Origin: Onthophagus taurus
Lineage: Eukaryota; Arthropoda; Insecta; Coleoptera; Scarabaeidae
Reading direction: 5' to 3'
Length of the DNA: 64,000 nt
Assembly: GCF_036711975.1 (NCBI RefSeq)
Contig: NC_091966.1
Coordinates: 42,973,501-43,037,500 of the forward strand
Part shown: positions 1-13,574 of the stretch, piece by piece
Numbering within the stretch: position 1 is the stretch's first letter
Layout: every line of letters starts with the position of its first letter
Translations under genes and position numbers: made by a program
The notes under the pieces: generated by a model
Told to the model about the DNA's origin: nothing
Database searches by the model: none
Seen by the model: only the letters and a program-made list of their open reading frames with translations

Positions 1-700
1 GTGGATCAGTTCTTAGTATCCAAATTCTCGAAAGTAATTAAATGAAGGTATTTTCTTATAAAATAATTCAAATGGTGTTTTATTTTCTAAAATTTTAGTG
101 GGGCATCTGTTTCGAATATAATTTTCAGTATTAATAGCTTCTGCCCAAAATATGTTGGTAAACTTTCTTCCTTAGGCTTATATTCTTCGATTTAATAAAG
201 ATTATTGATTTTCTTTGCTTTTAAACAGATTTTGTTAAACTCCTTTCTAATTTCGGTATAATAACGTTTGAATATTACATTAAAAACATTTTCTGTCATT
301 TTCGCAACTGACATTAAATTTAATTTCAAATCTGGATCATATACCACTTCTTTTAATTCTACAATTTTACTATGATCTGAACAATTTCTAATTTTATATC
401 TCCTTTTCTGGTAATTTCAGTTGCCCTGCCGTTTGCTAAAGTTAATTCCTTTTTAAGTGTATTATCAAAATTCTTAAATTTGTTTATGTTATTACAAAGG
501 TGTGATGTACAACCACTATCTAAACACCATAATTCTTTTGATTTTAAATTATTATCTTCCATTTTATAGCAATTATCAGTATATGCCCAATATGTAATAT
601 TTGCATTATTAATCGGCAACCTTATGTCCTATTTTTTGACATCTAAAACATTTTATTTGATAATTAGGGAACTTGTCATTATTATGGTAGTATTTCTTTT
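1..700 (-). mobile_element. Ty1/copia gag-pol remnant, internally deleted
   Basis: Read on the minus strand, three pieces of a copia-type polyprotein occur in the usual order. A retroviral zinc knuckle (CFRCQKIGHK, last Cys lost to a stop/frameshift) lies at about 625-665. An aspartic-protease start with the motif WCLDSGCTSHL lies in an 86-codon open frame (359-619). After a frameshift near 358 comes the segment with DPDLKLNLMSVAKM. At 1-180 a piece of the integrase C-terminus (FWAEAINTENYIRNRCPT) follows. The catalytic integrase core is missing between protease and integrase end, so an internal deletion is inferred. The element is cut by the window edge, frameshifted and cannot make a working polyprotein. 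No LTR is visible. Confidence 0.85.
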
Positions 701-704
701 CTTA

Positions 705-1985
705 AATAACTTGAGTTTTTTTTTTAAATTAAATAAGCTCCATTACTTTCCTTTCCATCAGAACGTCTTGCTTCATATTCTTCGATTATTTATAATAAAT
801 AGATAGTTTAATAATAAAATTATTTAAAATTTGAAAATTCTTTGGTGACGTGTTAAATCTGATTGGATCATTTCTTTTTTAAAGTGGAACAACCGTATAA
901 AGAACGGTCCCAAGACGGATACAGAAAGGATCGAGGTCCGATCGGAAACCATTAATGATTCCGATCTCCTCCATAACCAGTCTTTAAAAAATTCCACGTT
1001 GTGTTGTTCAGACCATCAATAACTCCAATTAGGAAGTTTGAAGAATAGTTTGAAAGCTGCTTCTTCGAAAAACACAACGATAAAATCAGAGAATATTCTG
1101 AAAGAGGAAAAGTTACAAGTTCACTTTGTAATCGATTAATATTAAATTTATGACTTTATGTAATACATTAATCATTAAACCGGAAGATTTTACAGTTAAT
1201 TTTATTTTATGCCCCGTGGAGAATTCCTAAAAAAAAATAAACAAATAAACCTAGATTTTTTAAACATTACCGTTAATTTACCTGATTTATCATTAATTTT
1301 CAACGGATTTCTCTCGATCTCTAGAACATTCAGGTTAATAATTCTATGTAGATTAGAAATTAACGATTTACAGCCAATTTAAAGTGTCTCGTTTCACATT
1401 CTTTCCACTAACAACATTCAATAATCATTATTTGATCAATCAAGCGTTGTCTGAGAGTTTTTTTTTGTAATCGCGTCACGGTTGATAGATTGATTACGTT
1501 TGTACTACTTTAAATAGAGCTCAACGGATGTTAAATTTTTAAAGAGAAAGGAGAAAAAAATACAAGTTCAATGTTAAAACATGTCTTAAAAGTTTAACTT
1601 TGCGTGTTAAAATGGTAACGCGCCGTTTAATCGTTTCGAAACGAAAATGTTTTTGAGCTTAACGTTAAAACGGAATAAAGGTCTTAATACGCCCGTAATA
1701 ATAAATTCGATACTAATTAGATGTTATAAGCAATTTAGTTTTACGATTGCAACGTAAGCTTTCTATTCTAACAAACCCAAATGGTTAAAGTCCATTAATT
1801 GTGACGAATCCACTTAAGTATAGTATTAAAAGGCAAGGAATTAACGGATCCTTTTGGCAAGTTTTTATGAGATGTTAATTTTAATGTTAGCGTTAATACC
1901 GTAATGGTGTAATTTATCGATTATTTTAGCTTCAACCCGATCTAATCAAAAAATAATGGAAAAAAACTGAGACTTTATTGCATTT
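705..1985. other. unique-looking AT-rich sequence, no gene seen
   Basis: No open frame with protein-like composition, no tandem periodicity and no inverted termini were seen. It may be intron or intergenic DNA. Confidence 0.5.
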
Positions 1986-2228
1986 TAAATGTTTGGCATT
2001 TTATAGTTTATATCTAAAAATACAAAGTAATTGGAACAAAAATTATGATTTTGTGATTTAATACGAACAATTTTTATTAATATTATTCTCATCTGTTATT
2101 TTTAATTTTTGTGTAAATAACCACTTTGTTGTTAAATCTATTTATCTCTGTTGTTAAATCTTCTAGGTTGGTAATAGAGATAATTGGGTTATAATCGATT
2201 ACAGATATCATTTTGTTAATTCATTATA

Positions 2229-4358
2229 CAGGGTGTTCCGGTAACTCGGGGCATAAAATTAACCTCATATACTAGAGCAAAAATGATGACGATTCGTGAA
2301 AAAAAATTATTATAAAAGTCTTCAAATGGCTAAGATATGGGCCATCAAAGTTTAGAAATTTTAACACATTTTTCTAAATATTTTCAATACTATTTATGGT
2401 AGAGCGTTGAAATTTGGTACAGGGTAAAAAAATATCAAGCAAAATCATTGAACCATTTTGACTTTGATCGGGCGGCGGCAACCATGCTATACAGATCTGA
2501 GTTGGCGATGACAATTCAAAAACGAACTGAGCTAATAACCATTATTTGCATACATTTCTAAGTGCAGACTTAGTTAAATCGAGTGTTAATTTATTTTAGT
2601 TGAATAAAAGAATGTAATTTCCAAAACAATAAATTTAATTTCCGGTTACAACAAACACGAACATAACAAAAATTCTAACAAAAATATTAACAATAACAAT
2701 AAAATTATAAACAAATAGTAATAAATAAAAAAGAACAAAAAAATACTAAAACAGATGCACGCCTGATATCGCCGTCTTAAATTAAAGCGTACTCTGCGGA
2801 GAACATCAATCTCAGTTTGAAGTTGATCAAATGAATCAACAATTCGCAACCTCAGTTGATCAACTCGTTTTCGATTAACTGATTTAAACGCAGTAAATTA
2901 GCGATTTAACGCGTCCCCATAAATAAAAATCTACAGGTGTAAGATCCGGCGATCGGGGGGGCCAATTTATCGGTGCACCTACTCCTAGTCCAATCCACCG
3001 TCCCGGAAAACGTTCCCTCAGAAATTCTTGGACAGCTTGTGTGCTATGCACACAATTATGCACCATTATGCATATACCACATTGCTTGCCTTGTGTTTAA
3101 AGGACCGTCATCTAAAAAATCATCTAATTCTTCTAAATATCGCCTGTATGTATGTCCATCCAGCCTTGATGGCAAGAAAACGGGTCCAATAATTACATCG
3201 CCCATAATGCCAGCCCAAACGTTAAGAGAAAATCTCCATTGTGATTTCCAAGTTTTCTTAAATCTTGGATTTTCGTCCGCCCAACTATGTAAATTTCTCA
3301 AATTGAAGATTCCATCTTTAGAAAAAGTGGATTCATCTGTAAAAAGCACTTTGTCTTAAAACTGATCATCAATTTGGATTTTGTGCTACATTATTTGGAA
3401 ATATTGCAGTCGCAGTGGGTAATCAGCCAGTCGAACTTCCTGAACTTTGTAACAATGAAATGGATAAAGTTGTTGCTAGTGAAGAACACTCCAGACAGTT
3501 GTTTTTGAAGTTCGCCATATCCAAAGTACTAGCTGTAGTATTTTCTTCTACGTAGTCTAGAATATCTTCTTCTAGTTCGGGTGTTCGGACTGATCTTACG
3601 TTACTGTTACTTACTAAATTTCGGCTTAAACGTCCCATTTTCCCTTAAACGGGTTTCAGTCCTTAAAAATGTTTTTCGATTGGGCGCTCTGCGATTCGGA
3701 AATTTCTCCCGATAACGGTTAGTGGCTGCTACGGCGTTTCCATGACATTGCCCTAATGTCAAAATCATGTCAGTTTGTTCACTAAATGTGTAACTCCATT
3801 TTTAACACTTAAAATTAATAAAAACTTAACTAACAAAAAACTATCATTTGTGTTTAAACGACATAAGCAAGTTGACAGCTCAATTTGTTTTTTTAATTGC
3901 CATGGCCAACCTTGACTTTTTCGAAGATTTTTGTTTTTTAGTGTTATCATTGAAATCGAAGCTTAATATTTTCGCGTATAACTCGAAAACGGTAAACGTT
4001 ATCAAAATTTTCAAAGATTGATAATAGTTTCTAAAATAAATTTTCTATTAAAAAGTACAAAAATAAATGTAGGGTTACGAGCGAACAAAAAAGATCTGAG
4101 CAAACAAATTTTAGGGACAGCCTGTGATTATTGGTTCAATGATTTTGCTTGATATTTGTTCACCCTGTACCAAATTTCAACGCTCTACCACAAATGGTAT
4201 TGAAAATATTTAGAAAAATGTGTTAAAACTTCTGAACTTTGATGGCCTATATCTTGACCATTTGAAGACTTTTATAATAATTTTTTTTTACGAATCGTCA
4301 TCAGTTTTGCTCTAGTATATGAGGTTAATTTTATGCCCCAAGTCACCGGAACACCCTG
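2229..4358 (-). mobile_element. mariner-like DNA transposon with about 230-bp TIRs, TA target site
   Basis: Left end CAGGGTGTTCCGGTAACT and right end CCGGAACACCCTG form inverted repeats that continue inward for about 230 bp (2229-2460 against 4130-4358) with a few mismatches. The element is bounded by TA on both sides (2227-2228, 4359-4360), the target duplication of the Tc1/mariner superfamily. It sits in a monomer of the 338-bp array. The interior encodes a broken mariner-type transposase on the minus strand (listed separately). Confidence 0.92.
2640..3950 (-). pseudogene. mariner-type DDE transposase, frameshifted, one catalytic residue changed
   Basis: Minus-strand fragments follow the transposase order. 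A probable helix-turn-helix part (3423-3950, several frames) comes first. Then comes the catalytic core with TDESTFSKDG (first Asp), NVWAGIMGDVIIGP and, at the expected second-Asp site, MHNGA, where the family normally has MHDGA. After a frameshift near 3060 follows RWIGLGV...PPRSPDLTPVDFYLWG (third acidic position). The Asp-to-Asn change plus the frameshift make it inactive by inference. The match to the mariner-related insect family with long TIRs is from motif recognition only. Confidence 0.85.
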
Positions 4359-4860
4359 TATGCAATTTTCATCCATAACATTTTCACCTATCATTAGATT
4401 CCACAAAAATCTGCACAAAATCAGTCAATTTAGAGCTTTCGAGATTTTGTAATTTAATATTTAAAAATGCAAAATAATTGGAACGAAAGCGTTTATGGAT
4501 TACGTTTTTGTGGTTCTTTACGAACAATTTTTATTAACATCATTCTCGTCTAAACTTTTTAATTTTTGAGTTAAGAACCACTTTGTTGTTGAATGTCTAA
4601 AATTAGATATGGTATCTCAAATCTGCTAGGTTGGTAATAACTATAATTGGGATATAATCGATTATGGATATCAATTTGTTGGTTCATTACGAGCAATTTT
4701 CATACACAATATTTTTTCCTAACATTTTTAGTTTCCACTTTATAAAACAAATCCTTCAAAACGTCAATTTAGAGATTTTTGGGATTTTCTAGTTTATATC
4801 TAAAAATGCGAAATAATTGGAACGAAATCGTTTATGGATTATGTTTTTGTGGTTCATTAC

Positions 4861-5650
4861 TAGGGCACGGAACTTTTGTAACGGAACGATACGATTTACC
4901 CCCACCACTTGTTCTCCTAGAAAACAAGGCGGTGGCGTCAAGTCAACTCACCTCATCGGTTGTTGTTGACGACCGACAATCGGTTTATTACACGTCAGTG
5001 TCAACTGTCAGTACGATTTGAAAATATTTACAAAAAAATATATTTTATAACTTTAATTCAAAAAAACATGATCCCATTTGTAATATCAATCACAAATCGG
5101 ATACGGATATAAAAAAATTGCTGTTAACGCATATTGAAACAACCATCCCTAAATTTTCTTCTGTAAATGACGTTCTTAGTTGACGTTAAAATGAGTTTGT
5201 ACCTAGAAAATAATCTTTCAACATCACAACTTGTAAATAGAGCATAAATAAAATACTGAGCTATTGAACCATATTTTTCCTTAAGAGTTAAAGGTATATT
5301 GTCTTCGGCAATTTGTTGAACAATTCTCAAATCCGAACAACAATTTTACCACAAAGGGAAACTAAAAACAATTTTTAAAAAAAACAATAATACGAACTCA
5401 AACAGAACTCCAACTTCCAATTAAAGGTAACTAAAGAAAGATAAATAGCAAATTTGACGAAATTATGCGGATGAAAAGCGTCGAATACTGCACATTTGGA
5501 CAACAGTGAAATCGTACTGACAGTTGACAATGTTGACATTGATGCGCAATAAAAACCGATCGTCGGTCGTCAATAACAACCGATCATTTTCTAGGAGAAC
5601 AAGTGGAGGGGGTAAATCGTATCGTACCGTTACAAAAGTTCCGGGCCCTA
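4861..5650 (-). mobile_element. non-autonomous hAT element with perfect 8-bp target duplication
   Basis: Terminal inverted repeats start TAGGGCACGGAAC and end GTTCCGGGCCCTA; they extend inward for over 80 bp, including CGATACGATTTACCCCC and its complement. The flanks are identical 8-mers TTCATTAC (4853-4860 and 5651-5658), the hAT signature. Within the 790 bp, a minus-strand fragment (about 5124-5330) contains SCDVERLFSRYKLILT, like the hAT C-terminal dimerisation region, so this looks like an internally deleted copy of an autonomous hAT. Confidence 0.92.
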
Positions 5651-7440
5651 TTCATTACGAACAATTTTTATTAACATCATTCTCGTCTAAACTTTTTAAT
5701 TTTTGAGTTAAAAACCACTTTGTTGTTGAATGTCTAAAATTAGATATGGTATCTCAAATCTGCTAGGTTGGTAATAACTATAATTGGGATATAATCGACT
5801 ATGGATATCAATTTCTTGGTTCATTAAAAGCAATTTTCATCCATAATATTTTCTCCTATCATTTTTAGTTTCCACTTTATAAAACAAATCCTTCAAAACG
5901 TCAATTTAGAGATTTTTGGGATTTTGTACTTTATATCTAAAAATGCGAGTTAATTGGAACGAAAGCGTTTATGGATTATGTTTTTGTGGTTCATTACGAA
6001 CAATTTTTATTAACATAATTCTCACCTAAACTTTTTAATTTATGAGTTAAAAACCACTTTGTTGTTGAATGTCTAAAATTAGATATGGTATCTCAAATCT
6101 GCTAGGTTGGTAATAAGTAATAACTATCGTTTGGGATATAATCGATTATTGATATCAATGTCTTGGTTCATTACAAACAATTTTCATCCATAATATTTTC
6201 TCCTATCATTTTTAATTTCCACTTTATAAAACAAATCCTTCAAAACGTCAATTTACAGATTTTTGGGATTTTCTAGTTTATATCTAAAAATGCGAAATAA
6301 TTGGAACGAAAACGTTTATGGATTATGTTTTTGTGATTCTTTACGAACAATTTTTATTAACATCATTCTCGTCTAAACTTTTTAATTTTTGAGTTAAAAA
6401 CCACTTTGTTGATGAATGTCTAAAATTAGGTATGATATCTCAAATGTGCTAAGTTGGTATTAGATGTAATTGGGATATAATCGATTATGGATATCAATTT
6501 GTTGTTTCATTACAAGCAATTCTCATCCACAACATTTTCTCCTATCATTTTTAATTTCCGCTTTATAAAGCAAATCCTTCAAAACGTCAATTTAGAGATT
6601 TTTGGAATTTTGTACTTTATATCTAAAAATGCGAATTAATTGGAACGAAAACGTTTATGGATTATATTTTTGTGGTTCTTTACGAACAATTTTTATTAAC
6701 ATCATTCTCGCCTAAACTTTTTAGTTTTTGAGATAAAAACCACTTTGTTGTTGAATGTCTAAAATTAGATATGATATCTAAAATTTGCTAGGTTGGTAAT
6801 AGATGTAATGGGGATATAATCGATTATGGATATCAATTTCTTGGTTCATTACAAGCAATTTTCATCCACAACATTTTCTCCTAACATTTTTAGTTCCCAC
6901 TTTATAAAACAAATCTTTCAAAACGTTAATTTAGAGATTTTTGGGATTTTGTAGTTTATATCTAAAAATGCGAATTAATTGGAACGAAAACGTTTATGGA
7001 TTATATTTTTGTGGTTCTTTACAAACAATTTTTATTAACATCATTCTCGTCTAAACTTTTTAATTTTTGAGTTAAAAACCACTTTGTTGTTGAATGTCTA
7101 AAATTAGATATGGTATCTCAAATCTGCTAGGTTGGTAATAACTATAATTGGGATATAATCGATTATAGATATCAATTTCTTGGTTCATTCCAAGCAATTT
7201 TCATCCACAACATTTTCTCCTAACATTTCTAGTTCCCACTTTATAAAAGAAATCCTTCAAAACGTCAATTTAGAGATTTTTGGGATGTTGTACTTTATAT
7301 CTAAAAATGCGAATTAATTGGAACAAAAACGTTTATGGATTATCTTTTTGTGATTCTTTACGAACAATTTTTATTAACATCATTCTCATCTAAACTTTTT
7401 AATTTCTGAATTATGATCCAATTTGTTGAATGCTTCAAAT

Positions 7441-8470
7441 TCCAAATGTTATGAATCTTAAGTTTTCTAGGTTAATAACAATAATTTTCATAGTTGTAAT
7501 TTATTATCTTATACTTCTCGGAAATCATTAACGGACATTGTTGATTTTAATTAGTATCGGATAATGAAAAGCACTTTCGATTCATTCGCCACAACCGGAT
7601 CAATTTACAAGGCACCTACCAAGTTAAACACACTTTAAATGGACGTTGTTAAACGGAACTTGCGTCGCTTTAACGAGAAAAGGAAGTTGAGCATAAAATT
7701 AAAGCAGCTGTTGTCGGGATATTGTCTTTTTTGATGTTATAATAATAAATGCGTTAAATTTAAATTGAAAGTTTTAAAACGTCCAGATCCCACCGTTTCT
7801 TAACCGTATTTTCCCTCATCGTGCAGTTTTAAATTAAAATACCTCTTTTTATTAGAAATTTCCTTTCACATGCTACTCCATAAAACAATAAGACGATTTC
7901 CATCCAGCTTAAATCGTAAATTGTTTTAACAAAAGTGCCAAGTTAAAATTCCTCATGAATATAGAAGCACGCGACTTGTTTCGCACGTTTAACAACTTTA
8001 CGCTTCGTTCTCACAGTGCGAAAACTAATATTAGAAATATTATTTTATATATTTATGTATATGATGGATTGTTAGGTAAAATGTTTTTTTTTGTATGAAA
8101 TTTTTAATTGAGTCGTGACTAAAATCACGATTTAGAAAGTTTTGGTGATTTTTTTTTTGACAAACCGGTATCCGGACCGGAGGTGTTCCGCCATTTCAAA
8201 AAAGTTCCGTTAAACGTGACCGAAACAGTCTCCGAACTCTTTAATTTCCTTTCCTTTTTGTATAAAAATTTCCCGGGAGACCGCATTATTATACCGTAAA
8301 TGCGTTTATTCCGTTCGACGGATTATGTGGAGCAGTTATCTCGGCTAATGTTCTTTTTCTTGCAAAACAACACCAACATAATCCATCCATACCCATAAAC
8401 GGAATCGCCTCGGGTCGGTTTATCAACCTTCTACGTGCAATCCGATGATATTAAAATGAAATTTAATATA
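7441..8470. other. single-copy sequence between two arrays, no gene seen
   Basis: This stretch has higher GC islands (for example 8165-8300) but no convincing exon, TIR or periodicity. It could hold small non-coding exons that I cannot recognise. Confidence 0.4.
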
Positions 8471-11400
8471 CTAGGTATCTAGGCAAACCAGGTTTTCCAA
8501 ATCGATTTTCATTCAAATTAGGGTCATAAAATATAATCGTTAAAAAACTTTTTCTGAACAAATTAAAATAAGCGTTTTACGACGCGATAATTAAATTAAT
8601 CCCATCATGTAGAAAATGAAAAATCCTTTAAAATGAGTCCAAACACGACCCATTTATCTTAAAAAACACCCAAGATATACCAAAAAATTTAAACCGGAAA
8701 TGCAAAGAACAATAGACGATCGCCATTTTTAAAATCATCGTATCTCGCTTGTTTTTAGAGATAACATAGTCGTGTTTGGGCTCATTTTAAAGGATTTTTA
8801 ATGGAGATTAATTTTTTTCGATAATTAATATAAATTTGATTAATATTTTAATAACACAAATATTAATTTTTAAATGAATATTTTAAAATTATTTTTATTT
8901 TTTTAATATACTAGGCAATCCAGGTTTTCCAAATCGATTTTCATTCAAATTAGGGTCATCAAGTATAATTATTAAAACACTTTTTTCCAAATAAATTGAA
9001 ATAAGCGTTTTACGACGCAATAAAAGTTACGTTAAATTAATCCCATCATGTAGAAAATGAAAAATCCTTTAAAATGAGTCCAAACACGACCCATTTATCT
9101 TAAAAAACACCCAAGATACACAAAAAAATATAAACCCGAAATGCAAAGAACAATAGACGATCGCCATTTTTAAAATCATCGTATCTCGCTTGTTTTTAGA
9201 GATAACATAGTCGTGTTTGGGCTCATTTTAAAGGATTTTTAATAGAGATTAATTTTTTTCGATAATTAATAAATTTGATTAATATTTTAATAACACAAAT
9301 ATTAATATTTAAATGAATATTTTAAAATTATTTTTATTTTTTTAATATACTAGGCAAACCAGGTTTTCCAAATCGATTTTCATTCAAATTAGGGTTATCA
9401 AATATAATTATTAAAACACTTTTTTCTAAATAAATTGAAATAAGCGTTTTACGACACAATAATTAAATTAATCCCATCGTGTAGAAAATAAAAAATCCTT
9501 TAAAATGAATCCAAACACGACCCATTTATCTTAAAAAACACCCAAGATACACCAAAAAATATAAACCGGAAATGCAAGAAACAATAGACAATCGCCATTT
9601 TTAAAATCATCGTATCTCGCTTGTTTTTAGAGATAACATAGTCGTGTTTGGGCTCATTTTAAAGGATTTTTAATGGAGATTAATTTTTTTCGATAATTAA
9701 TAAATTTGATTAATATTTTAATAACACAAATATAAATTTTTAATTGAATATTTTAAAATTATTTTTATTTTTTTAATAAACTAGGTAAACCAGGTTTTCC
9801 AAATCGATTTTCATTCAAATTAGGGTCAACAAATATAATTATTAAAACACTTTTTTCCAAATAAATTGAAATAAGCGTTTTACGACGCAATAAAAGTTAC
9901 TTTAAATTAATCCCATCATGTAGAAAATGAAAAATCCTTTAAAATGAGTCCAAACACGACCCATTTATCTTAAAAAACACCCAAGATACACCAAAAAATA
10001 TAAACCGGAAATGCAAAAAACAATAGACGATCGCCATTTTTAAAATCATCGTATCTCGCTTGTTTTTAGAGATAACATAGTCGTGTTTGGGCTCATTTTA
10101 AAGGATTTTTAATGAAGATTAATTTTTTTCGATAATTAATAAATTTGATTAATATTTTAATAACACAAATATTAATTTTTAAATGAATATTTTAAAATTA
10201 TTTTTATTTTTTTAATATACTAGGCAAACCAGGTTTTCCAAATCGATTTTCATTCAAATTAGGGTCATCAAATATAATTATTAAAACACTTTTTTCCAAA
10301 TAAATTGAAATAAGCGTTTTATGACGCAATAAAAGTTACTTTAAATTAATCCCATCATGTAGAAAATGAAAAATCCTTTAAAATGAGTCCAAACACGAGC
10401 CATTTATCTTAAAAAACACCCAAGATACACCAAAAAATATAAAGCGGAAATGCAAAAAACAATAGACGATCGCCATTTTTAAAATCATCGTATCTCGCTT
10501 GTTTTTAGAGATAACATAGTCGTGTTTGGGCTCATTTTAAAGGATTTTTAATGGAGATTAATTTTTTTCGATAATTAATAAATTTGATTAATATTTTAAT
10601 AACACAAATATTAATTTTTAAATGAATATTTTAAAATTATTTTTATTTTTTTAATATACTAGGTAAACCAGGTTTTCCAAATCGATTTTCATTCAAATTA
10701 GGGTCGTCAAATATAATTATTAAAACACTTTTTTCCAAATAAATTGAAATAAGCGTTTTACGACGCAATAAAAGTTACTTTAAATTAATCCCATCATGTA
10801 AAAAATGAAAAATCCTTTAAAATGAGTCCAAACACGACCCATTTATCTTAAAAAACACCCAAGATACACCAAAAAATATAAACCGGAAATGCAAAGAACA
10901 ATAGACGATCGCCATTTTTAAAATCATCGTATCTCGCTTGTTTTTAGAGATAACATAGTCGTGTTTGGGCTCATTTTAAAGGATTTTTAATGGAGATTAT
11001 TTTTTTTCGATAATTAATAAATTTGATTAATATTTTAATAACACAAATATTAATTTTTAAATGAATATTTTAAAATTATTTTTATTTTTTTAATATACTA
11101 GGCAAACCAGGTTTTCCAAATCGATTTTCATTCAAATTAGGGTCATCAAGTATCATTATTACAACACTTTTTTCTAAATAAATTGAAATAAGCGTTTTAC
11201 GTCGCAATAAAAGTTACATTAAATTAACCCCATCATGTAGAAAATGAAAAATCCTTTAAAATGAGTCCAAACACGACCCATTTATCTTAAAAAACACCCA
11301 AGATATACCAAAAAATATAAACCGGAAATGCAAAGAACAATAGACGATCGCCATTTTTAAAATCATCGTATCTCGCTTGTTTTTAGAGATAACATAGTCG

Positions 11401-13262
11401 TGTTTGGGCTCATTTTAAAGGATTTGTAATGAAGATTAATTTTTTTCGATAATTAATAAATTTGATTAATATTTTAATAACACAAATATTAATTTTTAAA
11501 TAAATATTTTAAAATTATTTTTATTTTTTTAATATACTAGGCAAACCAAGTTTTCCAAATCGATTTTCATTCAAATTAGGGTCATCAAATATAATTATTA
11601 AAACACTTTTTTCCAAATAAATTGAAATAGGCGTTTTACGTCGCAATAAAAGTAACTTTAAATTAATCCCATAATGTAGAAAATGAAAAATCCTTTAAAA
11701 TGAGTCCAAACACGACCCATTTATCTTAAAAAACACCCAAGATATACCAAAAAATATAAAGCGGAAGTGCAAAGAACAATAGACGATCGCCATTTTTAAA
11801 ATCATCGTATCTCGCTTGTTTTTAGAGATAACATAGTCGTGTTTGGGCTCATTTTAAAGGATTTTTAATGGAGATTATTTTTTTCGATAATTAATAAATT
11901 TGATTAATATTTTAATAACACAAATATTAATTTTTAAATGAATATTTTAAAATTATTTTTATTTTTTTAATATACTAGGTAAACCAGGTTTTCCAAATCG
12001 ATTTTCATTCAAATTAGGGTCAACAAATATAATTATTAAAACACTTTTTTCCAAATAAATTGAAATAAGCGTTTTACGACGCAATAAAAGTTACTTTAAA
12101 TTAATCCCATCATGTAGAAAATGAAAAATCCTTTAAAATGAGTCCAAACACGACCCATTTATCTTAAAAAACACCCAAGATACACCAAAAAATATAAACC
12201 GCAAATGCAAAAAACAATAGACAATCGCCATTTTTAAAATCATCGTATCTCGCTTGTTTTTAGAGATAACATAGTCGTGTTTGGGCTCATTTTAAAGGAT
12301 TTTTAATGGAGATTAATTTTTTTCGATAAATAATAAATTTGATTAATATTTTAATAACACAAATATTAATTTTTAAATGATTATTTTAAAATTATTTTAA
12401 TTTTTTTAATAAACTAGGCAAACCAGGTTTTCCAAATCGATTTTCATTCAAATTAGGGTCATCAAATATAATCATTAAAAAACTTTTTTTGAACAAATTG
12501 AAATAAGCGTTTTACGACGCAATAATTAAATTAATCCCATCATGTAGAAAATGAAAAATCCTTTAAAATGAGTCCAAACACGACCCATTTATCTTAAAAA
12601 ACACCCAAGATATACCAAAAAATATAAACCGGAAGTGCAAAGAACAAGAGACGATCGCTATTTTTAAAATCATCGTATCTCGCTTGTTTTTAGAGATAAC
12701 ATAGTCGTGTTTGGGCTCATTTTAAAGGATTTTTAATGGAGATTAATTTTTTTCGATAATTAATAAATTTGATTAATATTTTAATAACAAATATTAATTT
12801 TTAAATGAATATTTTAAAATTATTTTAATTTTTTTAATATACTAGGCAAACCAGGTTTTCCAAATCGATTTTCATTCAAATTAGGGTCATCAAATATAAT
12901 TATTAAAACACTTTTTTCCAAATAAATTGAAATAAGCGTTTTAAGACGCAATAAAAGTTACTTTAAATTAATCCCATCATGTAGAAAATGAAAAATCCTT
13001 TAAAATGAGTCCAAACACGACCCATTTATCTTAAAAAACACCCAAGATACACCAAAAAATATAAACCGCAAATGCAAAGAACAATAGACGATCGCCATTT
13101 TTAAAATCATCGTATCTCGCTTGTTTTTAGAGATAACATAGTCGTGTTTGGGCTCATTTTAAAGGATTTTTAATGAAGATTAATTTTTTTCGACAATTAA
13201 TAAATTTGATTAATATTTTAATAACACAAATATTAATAATTTGTTAAATGATTATTTTAAAA
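8471..13262. repeat. 439-bp tandem array, 11 copies, each with a long inverted core
   Basis: The phrase CTAGGCAAACCAGGTTTTCC starts monomers at about 8471, 8911, 9350, 9781, 10220, 10659, 11098, 11537, 11975, 12414 and 12842, so the period is 428-440, mostly 439. Copies are very similar. In every copy the segment beginning AAAATCCTTTAAAATGAGTC is answered about 150 bp later by its complement ending in CTCATTTTAAAGGATTTTTA. The arms continue inward (TTATCTTAAAAAACACCC against GTTTTTAGAGATAA), giving an imperfect palindrome of about 184 bp (for example 9930-10113). No ORF of interest. Confidence 0.95.
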
Positions 13263-13574
13263 TTATTTTTTTAATTGGTTCAAATTCAAGAATCATTAAC
13301 TTTGAAGCAACGTTCGATTATTAAATTATTAAACCGTGACATCTGAGAACGATTAATGAATAATAATTACGGTGAAAGCGGTCAAAAGGTTTCGACTAAA
13401 AATAAATCGAGCACTTCAAAAGAGATCCGGAGAAATTAACCCACAACGTCTTCTTTTCGTCTCATTTTGATCCTAAATCGTCTTGTTTTCTTTAATTAAG
13501 TATTTTCTTCTTCGTTGTTGTTGGGTTTTTACTTCATCAATCTAACCACGTTACTGTACATTTTCCTTCTATTT

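Larger units (their letters stand above)
1990..7440. repeat. 338-bp tandem array, about 7-8 copies, interrupted twice
   Basis: A monomer of about 338 bp recurs, tracked by the phrase GGGATATAATCGATTATGG at about 4649, 5787, 6136, 6472, 6811 and 7150 (spacings 336-349). Monomers differ by scattered substitutions. Two transposons, at 2229-4358 and 4861-5650, are inserted in monomers; removing them restores the period. The first partial monomers (1990-2228) and the last one (after about 7390) are the most diverged, as is usual at array edges. No coding potential was seen. Confidence 0.9.
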
